From assembly GCA_028710485.1 (NCBI GenBank), contig JAQTTZ010000003.1:38815-102814 (forward strand): a stretch of 64,000 bases of DNA, in the 5' to 3' direction. The position numbers were made by a program, and so were the translations under genes. Source of the DNA: Bacteriovorax sp. (GTDB lineage: Bacteria > Bdellovibrionota > Bacteriovoracia > Bacteriovoracales > Bacteriovoracaceae). The notes under the pieces are model-generated. The model had not been told where the DNA came from, did no database searches, and worked only from the letters and a program-made list of their open reading frames with translations. Below, in pieces: positions 36,456 through 45,549 of this stretch (the first letter of the stretch is position 1; each line of letters opens with the position of its first letter).

Positions 36456-37286
36456 ATGAAATTAAAATCAATTGCAGGAGGACTACTCCTCGCTACTGCC
36501 ATTTCTACAAGTTTAGTAAATGCAAAAGTCATCAGCGACTTTGATGAAACTAAAATTCAAGCACCTTTTACTGACTCCAACAACGAAGGCCTTCAGACAA
36601 CAGTATGCAGAACTCGCGACCATTTAAAATGGGACTACTGTTCAACTATCTATGAAAATGGTGAAGAACAAATGAAAAGTTTTAAATTTAGTAACGATGG
36701 TGAGAATAAAATTGTTCCTAAATCAGGTTTCGGCGTTGGACGCGATTTTGAATTTATGTTTGAAGGATTTGCGAGCTCTGACCTAGGTCTTCTTATTTGG
36801 GATATGCCGGATGAAACCGAAAGTCATGGCCACTTAAAACTTATGATGTTTTTCCCTCGTTTGGTTATGCCGGCCATCCGTTATATTTCTGACTCCGAAA
36901 AAGACATAGTTATTGTAACTTTACCGACAAAAGAAGAAATGATTTTTAACGGAAAATCTAAAGAAGTGGTGAGCGGAGTTATAATTGAAGCACCAATAAA
37001 ACAAGACAAAGCAGGAAATGCACTAACCCCAAGTCTTACTTATACAGGTTCAGGAGTTGTAGTTGAAGCGGATCGACTCGCTGATTACCCTGTAGGGCTT
37101 GCATCTCAAAAAAACAATAGTGCAACGATTAGGAAGAAAGGATACAAGGATTGTAAAATTCCCGTGAAAGATCTCTGGTATACCGATGACAACAAAGGCG
37201 GAAATGTATTTTTTAATAAAAAGTATGTTACTGACAAGGCATTCGATCAGTTTTTAAAACAAAAATGTAAATTCTCAATGTATTAG
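36456..37286 (+). CDS. Secreted paralog of the preceding protein (domain only)
   Basis: A signal peptide (ending SLVNAK) leads directly into the same domain as the C-terminus of the upstream gene: TTVCRTRDHLKWDYC, SSDLGLLIWDMPDETESH, MMFFPRLVMPA, GYKDCKIPVKDLWYTD, NKGGNVFF and CKFSMY. The SH3-like part is missing. AAGGAGT lies upstream of the ATG, 18 bp after the first gene, so the pair is one operon produced by tandem duplication. Role unknown; the secreted location and cysteine pairs suggest an envelope or extracellular protein. Confidence 0.75.
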   Translation: MKLKSIAGGLLLATAISTSLVNAKVISDFDETKIQAPFTDSNNEGLQTTVCRTRDHLKWDYCSTIYENGEEQMKSFKFSNDGENKIVPKSGFGVGRDFEFMFEGFASSDLGLLIWDMPDETESHGHLKLMMFFPRLVMPAIRYISDSEKDIVIVTLPTKEEMIFNGKSKEVVSGVIIEAPIKQDKAGNALTPSLTYTGSGVVVEADRLADYPVGLASQKNNSATIRKKGYKDCKIPVKDLWYTDDNKGGNVFFNKKYVTDKAFDQFLKQKCKFSMY

Positions 37287-37323
37287 TCCATCGTAAGTTA
37301 AAGTTATCAAGAAAAATATTAGA

Positions 37324-39501
37324 TTAAAATTTTCTTTTTGCCGCTTGAAGCTTCTGGTAACTAGCAATAAGTTTAAGATGTTTTTCGAGACCTTCAAGCT
37401 TCATGCTTGTTTTTGTAAGACCAAAAAACCTAATCTCTCCAGTTATAGTTCCTAGAGCATTATTTAATATTTCTGCCCCAAACATTTTAGTCATATTAGG
37501 CACGTAATCTTCGATCTCTAGTTCTTCATTGAGAGTGATATCAAGAATAGTATTAACGGCCTGATAATATCTTCTACGATCATTTGAATTATCGTTAAAC
37601 GTAATAAACATTTCTACTAATTCTTTCGCTTCTTCAAATCGCTGAAGTGCTAGAAGAGATAGACATTTTAGCTCACCAATATTCAACTGGCCCCATACTG
37701 TGTTTTCATCAAAGGCCACACCGATCAATTCCGCAATTTTAGTGTAATTATCGATTTCACTTTCATCTAATTTATAAACTAATTTTGAAAGTTGTTTATC
37801 ATCTAATGAGTGTAAGTTAAGAATGTCTGACCTAAAAGAAATCGCTTTATTATGATTATCCCAAATAAGATCTTCTGGTAAATATATTTCGGAATATCCT
37901 GGAACTAAAATTCTGCAGGCCTTAACTCCTAATTCTTCATAATCAGCAATGTAAACTTCTTTTTCCATCTGACTAAGAATGTTCATAAGATAATTATTTT
38001 CTTCTTCCGTTGTGCCTGAGAAATCCCATTCAACAAATGCAAAATCCGCTTTCTCGCTGAAGAATTTCCAAGAAATAACTCCAGTTGAATCGACAAAGTG
38101 ATCGATAATATTATTATGCTCGCTTAGGGCGTTTTGATTAAAAGTAGGTGGGGACAATACATTGAAGCCTTCAAAGCTTCTTCCTTGAAGAAGTTCAGTA
38201 AGACTTCGTTCAAGCGCCACTTCAAATTTCGGGTGAGCTCCAAATGAAGCAAATACCCCTCCATTTTTTGGATTCATCAAAGTGACACACATGACGGGAA
38301 ATTTTCCACCTAAAGAAGCATCTTTAACGACAATCGGAAATCCTTCCGATTCAAGCTTTTTGATCCCTTCTAAGATATTTGGGTATTTTTCTAAAACATT
38401 TTTCGGAACATCTGGCAGGGTAATTTCTTCAAGTATAATTTGATTTTTTACCGCCCGTTCAAAAATTTCAGAAAGGCATTGAACTCGTGCTTCGTATTTT
38501 GTATTTCCTGCACTCATGCCGTTACTTACGAATAAATTCCCGATGAGGTTTACCGGAATATAAACAGACTCTTTATCTGATTGGCGAGTAAAAGGAATGG
38601 CACAAATCCCGCGTTTAATATTTCCAGAATTAGTATCAATTAAATGAGAGGCCTTGAGTTCATTGTCTGGATTATAAAATTCGAGAAGTCTGGCATCCAT
38701 TAAACCTTCAGGCAGAGAATCTTTTGGACCGGGTTTAAACCATTTTTCATTTGGGTAATGAACGAAATCACCATTAGAAATGTCTTCACCCAAATAATGA
38801 TCATTGTAAAAATAATTATTACTAATGCGTTCTAAGTATTCACCTAATGCCGAACAAAGAGCAGCGTCTTTTGTGGCCCCTTTACCGTTAGTAAAACACA
38901 TTGGAGAATCGGCATCTCGAACATGGACTGACCACACATATGGTACAGGATTTCGCCAAGAAGCGATTTCGATTTTGATCCCTAGAGCTGTGATAAGGGC
39001 CGTCATGTTAGCGATTGTTTCTTCGAGTGAGCAATCCTTTCCCAAGATCATGGTCTTTGAGTCACTCTCAGTGGAATGTTTAAACATTAATCCAGAGTCT
39101 TGCCCCAGGACATTTAAAATTTCAACTTTAAATTCAGGAGATTGTTGAATAACTTTTTTAACCGTGCATCTGTCGATCGATTTAAGAATCCCTTCTCGAT
39201 CATGTTCAGAAATACTCTCTGGCAACTCTACTTGGATATTAAACAATTGCTTGTATCTATTTTCTGGATCAACAATATTATTTTGCGTAAGTTTGATATC
39301 TTCTGTGGGAATATTCCGAGCAAGACAATAAACCTTCACAAAATAGGCGGCACAAAGGGCGGACGAGGCTAAAAAATAATCGAAAGGCCCCGGAGCTGTC
39401 CCATTGCCCTTATAACGAATAGGCTGATCAGCGATAAGGCTAAAGTCATCGAAGTGAGCTTCAAGCTTTAAATTTTCTAAAAAACGTATATTTATTTGCA
39501 T
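37324..39501 (-). CDS. ycaO: OsmC domain fused to YcaO domain
   Basis: Residues 1-135 are an OsmC-like domain (FDYFLASSALCAAYFVKVYCLA with two cysteines, SIDRCTVKKVI), a fold of peroxide-reducing or acylating enzymes. Residues 155-560 are YcaO (GKGATKDAALCSALGEYLERISN, IPVNLIGNLFVSNGMSAGNT, QCLSEIFERAV, ASFGAHPKFEVALERSLTELLQG), the ATP-dependent activator of amide backbones. The last 150 residues are helical and TPR-like. E. coli YcaO, which lacks the OsmC part, assists RimO methylthiolation of ribosomal protein S12. The ATG at 39501 has AAGG six bases upstream. Monocistronic. Confidence 0.88.
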   Translation of the reverse strand: MQINIRFLENLKLEAHFDDFSLIADQPIRYKGNGTAPGPFDYFLASSALCAAYFVKVYCLARNIPTEDIKLTQNNIVDPENRYKQLFNIQVELPESISEHDREGILKSIDRCTVKKVIQQSPEFKVEILNVLGQDSGLMFKHSTESDSKTMILGKDCSLEETIANMTALITALGIKIEIASWRNPVPYVWSVHVRDADSPMCFTNGKGATKDAALCSALGEYLERISNNYFYNDHYLGEDISNGDFVHYPNEKWFKPGPKDSLPEGLMDARLLEFYNPDNELKASHLIDTNSGNIKRGICAIPFTRQSDKESVYIPVNLIGNLFVSNGMSAGNTKYEARVQCLSEIFERAVKNQIILEEITLPDVPKNVLEKYPNILEGIKKLESEGFPIVVKDASLGGKFPVMCVTLMNPKNGGVFASFGAHPKFEVALERSLTELLQGRSFEGFNVLSPPTFNQNALSEHNNIIDHFVDSTGVISWKFFSEKADFAFVEWDFSGTTEEENNYLMNILSQMEKEVYIADYEELGVKACRILVPGYSEIYLPEDLIWDNHNKAISFRSDILNLHSLDDKQLSKLVYKLDESEIDNYTKIAELIGVAFDENTVWGQLNIGELKCLSLLALQRFEEAKELVEMFITFNDNSNDRRRYYQAVNTILDITLNEELEIEDYVPNMTKMFGAEILNNALGTITGEIRFFGLTKTSMKLEGLEKHLKLIASYQKLQAAKRKF

Positions 39502-39567
39502 AGAGGACCTTTTTATAAATTTTGTCTTCAATTACCATTTTATTGGGCCTGAACAAAATTATATCTT

Positions 39568-39669
39568 CTAAATAGGGAAAAAATTACCCTTATCAGTACA
39601 CTTCCAGCATAAAGAGGCAGATGCCGAAAAAGCGCTTCCGAGCAGAAGCATCGCTAGAAATTTTTTCAC
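39568..39669 (-). CDS. Possible 33-residue secreted Cys peptide
   Basis: GTG start with AAGGA eight bases upstream. The first 18 residues (VKKFLAMLLLGSAFSASA) are a textbook signal peptide with an AxA cleavage site. The mature peptide would be only about 15 residues (SLCWKCTDKGNFFPI) with a CxxC pair. Lies between ycaO and an aminotransferase gene. No family known; it could be a remnant of a larger exported protein. Confidence 0.45.
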   Translation of the reverse strand: MKKFLAMLLLGSAFSASASLCWKCTDKGNFFPI

Positions 39670-39993
39670 AGAATCATCCTTGATAATAGAAAATTCTATT
39701 ATTTAATTACAAGGTATGGAGCAATTTTCTGCAATCGAAGGATATTGATATAAACTTACTTTGAAAGCACAGAAGTCGGTTTTAAACAACATGATCGGGC
39801 AAGGCATAGAATAATCAAGCAAATCACTTGGGTATTTTTTTAGCAGCAGCTTCTGCGCAATTAACTGAACCAAGAGACTGAAAATTCTGTCATTTCATAG
39901 AAATAAATCCTAGCAAATAAAAAAACGACGAGCTACACTAATCCCGCTAGAAGCAATATCTCTGAAACACACACACATTTTTGGGAGGCCTTG
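39670..39993. other. Intergenic stretch without a recognised gene
   Basis: 324 bp between the small peptide gene and the aminotransferase gene. It should contain both divergent promoters. I see no longer reading frame, no hairpin and no known motif except the strong GGGAGG before 39994. Confidence 0.5.
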
Positions 39994-41157
39994 ATGAACC
40001 GTCTGGATCAAATTTCTTTAGGGAAAATTGTCGTTATTCGCGAAAAATTGCTAAAAGCTCAGAGAGATGGAAAAAAGATTTATCGATTTGAATCAGGAGA
40101 TCCAAGCTTTCCCATTTATCCAGCAATCAAAGCTTCAATGAACAAAGCGCTTAATGAAGATAAAACTCATTATATTCCAAACAACGGAATTCCAGAATTG
40201 CGAGAGGCACTCGCCAACAAATTAAAAATTCAAAATAAGCTCAATATAGATTCTAAGCATGTCTCTGTTACTAACGGTGCCATGCATGCGCTCTACGTGC
40301 TCTATCAATGTATTGTTGAGGCCGGAGATGAAGTTATTGTTCCAGATCCTATGTGGACTGAAGCTGTAGAGAATGCTCGTCTTGCCGGAGCAAAAACTAT
40401 TGGGGTTGAATTAAAACCTGAATACAGCTACGTTTACCGAGCAGAAGATATAGAGGCCAAGATAACTTCAAAAACAAAAGTTATCTTCATCAACTCTCCT
40501 CAAAACCCAACAGGTGCAATTATTCCAAAAGCAGAATTACAAAAAATAGCAGACCTTGCTGTAAAAAATAATTTCTGGCTAGTTAGTGACGAGGCTTATG
40601 AACACGTATTGTTTGATGGTGGTGAGCATATTTCTATCGGTTCACTTATCCCCGACTACGACAAAGTTATTTCAGTCTATTCATATTCAAAATCATACGC
40701 TATGAGTGGCCTTCGCCTAGGTTACTTCGCATGTCGAAATGAACTTTTTAACGACCGCGCTGGCAAGCTTCTACGCTGTACAGTCAATGGTATCAATAGT
40801 GTCACTCAGTGGGGTGCAATCACTGCCCTTGCAAATCCTGAGAGTTGGTATACCGAAATGAATAAAGAGTATCTAAAAAGAAGAAATCTTTTTCTAGAAG
40901 CTCTGTCAGGCCAAGATATTCTCATTCCCTATATTCCTCATGGCGCTTTCTACTTATGGTGCCGTGTAAAAGATGGAATTGATGTGGCGGCCCTTTCTGA
41001 AGCAATGGCCCAAGCAGGAATTGGAAATGCTCCCGGAGACTGTTTTGGAGAATGCTCATCTACAGTTCAATCAATAAGATTTGCTTTTAGCTGTTCAACA
41101 GAAATGATTCTTGAAGGAACGGAACCTCTACGTAAGTTCCTTTCAAATTATAAATAG
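39994..41157 (+). CDS. PLP-dependent class I/II aminotransferase
   Basis: Fold-type I aminotransferase of the aspartate/aromatic group: YIPNNGIPELREALA (substrate loop), NSPQNPTGAII, SDEAYEHVLFDG, and the PLP-lysine motif YSYSKSYAMSGLRLGY with the C-terminal Arg in IRFAFSCS. Its 387 residues and motifs resemble aspartate or kynurenine-type aminotransferases; the exact substrate cannot be told. GGGAGG lies five bases before the ATG. Ends at a strong hairpin. Confidence 0.85.
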   Translation: MNRLDQISLGKIVVIREKLLKAQRDGKKIYRFESGDPSFPIYPAIKASMNKALNEDKTHYIPNNGIPELREALANKLKIQNKLNIDSKHVSVTNGAMHALYVLYQCIVEAGDEVIVPDPMWTEAVENARLAGAKTIGVELKPEYSYVYRAEDIEAKITSKTKVIFINSPQNPTGAIIPKAELQKIADLAVKNNFWLVSDEAYEHVLFDGGEHISIGSLIPDYDKVISVYSYSKSYAMSGLRLGYFACRNELFNDRAGKLLRCTVNGINSVTQWGAITALANPESWYTEMNKEYLKRRNLFLEALSGQDILIPYIPHGAFYLWCRVKDGIDVAALSEAMAQAGIGNAPGDCFGECSSTVQSIRFAFSCSTEMILEGTEPLRKFLSNYK

Positions 41158-41180
41158 TATTTTTGACGATGAAATAAATT

Positions 41181-41215
41181 ATGCCGTCGAAGAATTAAAA
41201 ATTCTTTGGCGGCAT
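41181..41215 (+). terminator. Hairpin after the aminotransferase gene
   Basis: ATGCCGTCGAAGAAT, TAAAA loop, ATTCTTTGGCGGCAT. All 15 positions pair on the plus strand counting two G-U wobbles, so it is tuned to the plus strand. Convergent with the next gene. Confidence 0.7.
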
Positions 41216-41227
41216 AATCACTAACTT

Positions 41228-41761
41228 TTAAATAAACAGCCATCCTTGCATAAAAAAGATAAATCCTATTCCGGCAAATCCTAAACTCACATACCAAAAA
41301 GATTTTCTTTTTGTTAAGACCGCAATAGCAGAAATGGCAATGGCGATTTGAAAAAGAGTCACGGCCTTGGCCAAAATCACATGAGACTTTAAGTGATGTT
41401 CTGATTCGGCCGCTTTCTCACGGGCCTTTTCAGAAATCTCTTCTTGTTCTATTTTATATTCTTCGGATTTTTTTAAATCTTGCTCCTTTGGTGTTTTCCC
41501 CATCTCTACCAACAAATCATTTTTAAGACTCATTATTGAACTCTTAATACTTTTCGCTTGGTAATGACTCCAATTGTCTGATGATTGAATTTGAGAAATG
41601 AGAGCTTCATTCGAATGGTGTCCGGCCATTAAAGCAGAGATCGCTGCAATAACGGCAATCATAGCTGTTGAAAGCGCAACTTTCCCTATCCATCCACCAA
41701 GGTGCGCGTGCTCGTGAATATGCTCTTGGCTTTGTTCCAAAGGGACTTCAATTTCTTCCAT
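41228..41761 (-). CDS. DUF4337-type membrane protein
   Basis: Histidine-rich N-terminus (EHIHEHAHLGG), one membrane helix at about 27-46, a long charged coiled coil (about 60-125), and two more helices in the last 45 residues. This layout and the helix sequence (STAMIAVIAAISALMAGHHS) agree with the DUF4337 family of unknown role. No clear ribosome-binding site. Stands alone between convergent and tandem neighbours. Confidence 0.75.
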   Translation of the reverse strand: MEEIEVPLEQSQEHIHEHAHLGGWIGKVALSTAMIAVIAAISALMAGHHSNEALISQIQSSDNWSHYQAKSIKSSIMSLKNDLLVEMGKTPKEQDLKKSEEYKIEQEEISEKAREKAAESEHHLKSHVILAKAVTLFQIAIAISAIAVLTKRKSFWYVSLGFAGIGFIFFMQGWLFI

Positions 41762-41881
41762 GATTCCTCGTCAATTTTTTGAATGGTACAAAACCTATTA
41801 TATCAAAAAGTTGGCACTCAAAAGAATAATAATGATTACAAAACAATGGATTAACCAACTCTTATTGTTATGTATAGCGAA

Positions 41882-42361
41882 TCAAAGCGTGTTTAATGTT
41901 CTCATAACGCTAGCAACTTGATTCAGATAAGTCTTTGCTCTCACAACCAATTTGACTGCATCTGCCTGCTTTAATTTACCAGTGGCCATCTTTGCACAAA
42001 TCAATGGTTCAACAGGATCAGTAATCTCGTAAATACTTTTATGTTGTGGCCAAAGATTAGTCACATCATTTGATCCACCCGCACATAGAGGAATAAAATG
42101 ATCAATTTTAAAATCAGCTCTATTAAGCGTTTGAATATGATAACCCAGTTGCTCATCATATTTTTGAATTAAAATTTCTTTGGTATCGTAAGTTACATCG
42201 CGATCACAATAAGCAATATGCTCAGGGTAGCGATAAGTTGTAGGGGTGTCACAAAGTTTTCCAGGTGTTAATTGTGGATTAGGTCCGACTGGAAAATCTG
42301 GTCCAAAAGCAAAAACGGAAGTAGTGACCATCATTAAATAAACAAGTACAAGTGATTTCAT
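41882..42361 (-). CDS. Secreted HNH-type nuclease
   Basis: A signal peptide of about 19 residues (ending VFAF) is followed by a compact domain with FKIDHFIPLCAGGSNDVTNLWPQHKSI, the DH...N...H core of HNH endonucleases seen in extracellular nucleases of predatory bacteria. Three cysteines (LCDTP, AYCDRD, LICAK) may form disulphides. Start chosen at 42361, with a GGGGAC stretch upstream. An exported nuclease would digest external or prey DNA; that is inference. Confidence 0.75.
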   Translation of the reverse strand: MKSLVLVYLMMVTTSVFAFGPDFPVGPNPQLTPGKLCDTPTTYRYPEHIAYCDRDVTYDTKEILIQKYDEQLGYHIQTLNRADFKIDHFIPLCAGGSNDVTNLWPQHKSIYEITDPVEPLICAKMATGKLKQADAVKLVVRAKTYLNQVASVMRTLNTL

Positions 42362-42534
42362 TTTTGTCCCCATTTGATATACCAAATTTCAAGATCCGGT
42401 TAGGATGTATCAGAATTTGGGATTACTCACTACAGCGGTGAAAAATTTACATGAGATAAATCCCTTATAAAAATCGGAATACCAAGGTGTTAGCGACCTT
42501 TAACTTTAATCGCAATAATCATGTAATAAAAAAA

Positions 42535-42555
42535 GGCCCTCCATAATGGAAGGCC
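42535..42555 (-). terminator. Terminator after flagellin gene
   Basis: On the minus strand GGCCTTCC, ATTAT loop and GGAGGGCC (one G-U) with a run of seven T following. The plus strand version has a C-A mismatch, so it is made for the minus strand. Confidence 0.85.
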
Positions 42556-42600
42556 CTTCTTTTTTATCAAACATAATTCTTTTAAAATACTTTTTGCTAA

Positions 42601-43434
42601 TCAACCTAAAAGTTTTAGAGCTGCTTGTCCTTGAGAGTTTGCTTGAGACAATACTGAAGTACCAGCTTGAGTTAAGATGTTCATCTTAGTATTTTTCGCC
42701 GATTCAGCAGCAAAGTCAGTATCTCTAATACGAGAGTTAGCAGCAGATAAGTTTTCACTTGATGATTGCAAATTGTTAATCGTAGAAGTTAGACGGTTTT
42801 GAATTGCTCCAAGTTCCGCTCTTTGTCCCGATACGTTTTGAATCGCCATATCTACTTTGGCCAAAGATGCTTGTGAGCTTTCTTTAGTTGAAACTGAAAG
42901 CTCATCAACTCCAAGAGCTGATAGACTTGCGTTTTGTTTGGCAGCATCGTATTTGATTCTATCCTGGAAATCGTCGTTATTGATACCAATTTGGAAATCA
43001 AATTTATCACCGGAACCATTAAGAAGTTTTTTACCGTTGAACTCAGTCACTTGAGAAATTCTTTCCATCTCTTGTTTTAAGTTTTGATATTCAACATCAG
43101 TAAACTTTCTTTCAGAATCACCCACCGTATCTGATGCCGATTGAACTGCTAGTTCTCTAAGACGAACGAGAATGTTAGAACTTTCATTCAAACCACCTTC
43201 TGCCGTTTGAATTAACGAAATACCATCGTTAGCGTTTCGCTCTGCTTGTCCTGTACCTCGAATTTGTGCTTTTAATTTTTCAGAGATCGCAAGGCCCGCA
43301 GCATCGTCTGCCGCTTTAACGATTCTTGAACCAGAAGACAGCTTACCTAATGTAGATGCTTGTTCTAAATTGTTAGCTCCTAGTGTGCGTTGAGCAGCAA
43401 GAGAAGTAACGTTCGTGTTGATACGTAAACCCAT
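42601..43434 (-). CDS. fliC: Flagellin
   Basis: The N-terminal D0/D1 sequence begins MGLRINTNVTSLAAQRTL and the C-terminus ends ANSQGQAALKLLG, the standard polymerisation helices. The chain of 277 residues lacks the variable D2/D3 insert, as in the multiple short flagellins of Bdellovibrio. AGGAGG stands before the ATG. Single gene with its own terminator; other copies are probably elsewhere. I could not find a clear sigma-28 promoter in the 295 bp upstream. Confidence 0.96.
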   Translation of the reverse strand: MGLRINTNVTSLAAQRTLGANNLEQASTLGKLSSGSRIVKAADDAAGLAISEKLKAQIRGTGQAERNANDGISLIQTAEGGLNESSNILVRLRELAVQSASDTVGDSERKFTDVEYQNLKQEMERISQVTEFNGKKLLNGSGDKFDFQIGINNDDFQDRIKYDAAKQNASLSALGVDELSVSTKESSQASLAKVDMAIQNVSGQRAELGAIQNRLTSTINNLQSSSENLSAANSRIRDTDFAAESAKNTKMNILTQAGTSVLSQANSQGQAALKLLG

Positions 43435-43729
43435 GAGATCCTCCCTGTAGAAATCTGCCTCCTTCCTTAGTTTTTGAATAATCTTTACGATTTATTCAAC
43501 GAGCATCCTGCTCAACAAAAAATCTGGTTTTTTTATGGCCTCGTCACCATGACTCAGCTTTTAGTACATGACTTCTCGGGTGAATTAATTTGGTTCATGA
43601 ACTTATTTATTCAAATAATGAAAAAAAATTAAGACTCGCTTAATACCCGACAATACCCAGAAGGTAATATCTACATTTATTAATTAATTATTAAGTCTGT
43701 AGATCTCAATTTGCTAGTACCATTTATCA

Positions 43730-44428
43730 ATGGGAATCGAAGTAAATTACAGAACAGCTAAAGCTAAAAAAGAAATCATTGATACTCTAATCGATATCCA
43801 TATAGAATCTTCTGCCGTTCTTATCTGGCAAAATGAAGATGGAAAGCGAAATGTCACCAAGGCAAAAATTGAGGCCATAGACTTCGCCAGTGACTCAATA
43901 ATCTTCACTCCCTTTTCTACTGTTGATGAAAATATGTTTGATCAATTAAATGTTAATTCTACTTTTTATCTTAGGGGAAATACTAAAAGTATTGTCTTCA
44001 AACAAGATAGGCCCGCGAAAAAAACGCGTAAGGGTTTTCTACAAATTTTCATCCCCACCGAAGTAAAGATGTTCGAAAAACGCAGCGAAATGAGATTAAT
44101 ATTTACAGGAAAAAATCTTAAGGCAACAGCAGAAATTTATCCGGGAGGTCTGATCGACATCTCAACGAAGGCGATCGAAGTAGACCTTCATAATGTCTCA
44201 CTTTCAGGAATGGGATTCTTTTTAGAAAAAAAATTGTCTCGTCTCTTTTTTGAAAAGGACAAAATTAAAATTATAAGAATTGGCAACCATGGCTTCCCAC
44301 GGCCTATATATGGAGAGATTGTTTACACCAGTACTGAGCAGAATAATATTGACCGAGTCAGAATTGGTATTCGATTTGGTGAAATACTTACAACTGATAT
44401 CTTATACAATATAGCTGCTAATGAATAA
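43730..44428 (+). CDS. PilZ-domain protein (probable c-di-GMP receptor)
   Basis: The C-terminal half holds the PilZ signature: RSEMR at residues 118-122 (RxxxR) and NVSLSG at 155-160 ([D/N]xSxxG), which together bind cyclic di-GMP. The N-terminal 100 residues form a YcgR-like or divergent second PilZ module without the motif. No membrane segment. Divergent from flagellin, so a link with motility is possible. A strong ribosome-binding site is not seen. Confidence 0.82.
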   Translation: MGIEVNYRTAKAKKEIIDTLIDIHIESSAVLIWQNEDGKRNVTKAKIEAIDFASDSIIFTPFSTVDENMFDQLNVNSTFYLRGNTKSIVFKQDRPAKKTRKGFLQIFIPTEVKMFEKRSEMRLIFTGKNLKATAEIYPGGLIDISTKAIEVDLHNVSLSGMGFFLEKKLSRLFFEKDKIKIIRIGNHGFPRPIYGEIVYTSTEQNNIDRVRIGIRFGEILTTDILYNIAANE

Positions 44429-44584
44429 TATAAAGTTATCGCTTCCATAATTTAAAGCACACGTATCTTTAATTATTTTTAAATTAATAAACCTAAATCT
44501 TATTTTTTGATTTTTAATTATATTAATTGCAACTGTGCCGCTCTATTATTCACGTTGATAGGAAGTCCAAAATCGGAGGTTTCA

Positions 44585-45049
44585 ATGCGTATTTTAATTT
44601 TGTCGTCATTATTACTTTTAATAGCTACAGGTTGTGCCACGAAAAAAACAAAAGCAGAAGTGAAGCAAGAAATGGCCCAAGCTCCGGTGGTTAAATCCGA
44701 CAGTGATTTGTATTTAATTGAAAATAAAATATTAGTGAACAGTGACAAATTAACTTCGGTACAAAAAAATAAACTTAATACATTGATGCAAAAAATGAGA
44801 AATCAAAATATTGCTATTGACTCTGAAATAATGAAAACAAAGGCCATTTTATTTCAAACTTTGATCGATGAAGATAATAGTAAAATAAAGTTAGGCGTTT
44901 TAGAAAATCAACTAATCAAGCTCAATAGAAAAAAAGTAAGATATTCATTAAGTGCATATAGAGAAGCAAAAAACATCGTTGGAAAAAGCAATGTCCCTCT
45001 AGACAAAACTCTTCAAATGATTGACAACAGAACGATACACGAGTTTTAA
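44585..45049 (+). CDS. Lipoprotein with coiled coil
   Basis: The start at 44585 (GGAGG upstream) gives a signal peptide with lipobox LIATGC, so the Cys at about residue 17 would be lipidated. Residues 20-125 are Lys/Leu/Asn-rich and strongly helical, probably a coiled coil in the periplasm. No family recognised. Followed 2 bp later by another lipoprotein gene. Confidence 0.7.
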   Translation: MRILILSSLLLLIATGCATKKTKAEVKQEMAQAPVVKSDSDLYLIENKILVNSDKLTSVQKNKLNTLMQKMRNQNIAIDSEIMKTKAILFQTLIDEDNSKIKLGVLENQLIKLNRKKVRYSLSAYREAKNIVGKSNVPLDKTLQMIDNRTIHEF

Positions 45050-45051
45050 AA

Positions 45052-45534
45052 TTGAAAAACAAAACACGAATACTATCACGCATATCCTTAATAATCATCT
45101 TGATCATTTCTTTAGAAGGATGTGCTACTACCTATAAAAAATTAGGGAAAAATGGTGGTTATTCAGATCAAAAAATAAATGACCGGGTTTACAAAGTTTC
45201 TTTTCAAGGAAATACACACACCTCTGACGAAAAAGTTCATAAATATTTTATGAGAAGAAGTGCTGAAATTGCGCTCGAACACCACTTTCCTTATTTTATA
45301 ATAATAGAATCTGAAGATATCACTAAATATACAACAGTGATGGCCGAAGGCTCTCCCCTTACTAAAGCGAAAATTACAGCAATGTCCTATTCAGGTAGTA
45401 CGGCCTTCGTGCCGACAGAATATAAAAGTATTCCCAAACATCTGGTTGAAGGAAAAATTGCTCTCTTTCGCGAAGGTGAGCAACCTGCAAATGCCATAAA
45501 GGTTGAAGATGTCTTAAAAAATACTGCAGATTAA
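45052..45534 (+). CDS. CC0125/CC1285-type lipoprotein
   Basis: TTG start; basic N-terminus and hydrophobic core up to the lipobox SLEGC. The body (GGYSDQKINDRVYKVSFQGN, RRSAEIALEHHFPYFIII) fits the CC0125/CC1285 lipoprotein family of unknown function, widespread in Proteobacteria. Starts 2 bp after the upstream lipoprotein gene, whose translation it may need since the start codon is weak. Confidence 0.78.
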   Translation: MKNKTRILSRISLIIILIISLEGCATTYKKLGKNGGYSDQKINDRVYKVSFQGNTHTSDEKVHKYFMRRSAEIALEHHFPYFIIIESEDITKYTTVMAEGSPLTKAKITAMSYSGSTAFVPTEYKSIPKHLVEGKIALFREGEQPANAIKVEDVLKNTAD

Positions 45535-45549
45535 ATAAAGTGAAACAAT

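Noticed and set aside
41806..41830. TTGGCACTC before the DUF4337 gene
   Set aside because: No GC element at -12 and the direction is wrong.
43435..43729. Sigma-28 promoter for flagellin
   Set aside because: TAAA and GGCCATAA occur but the spacing (19) does not fit the consensus.
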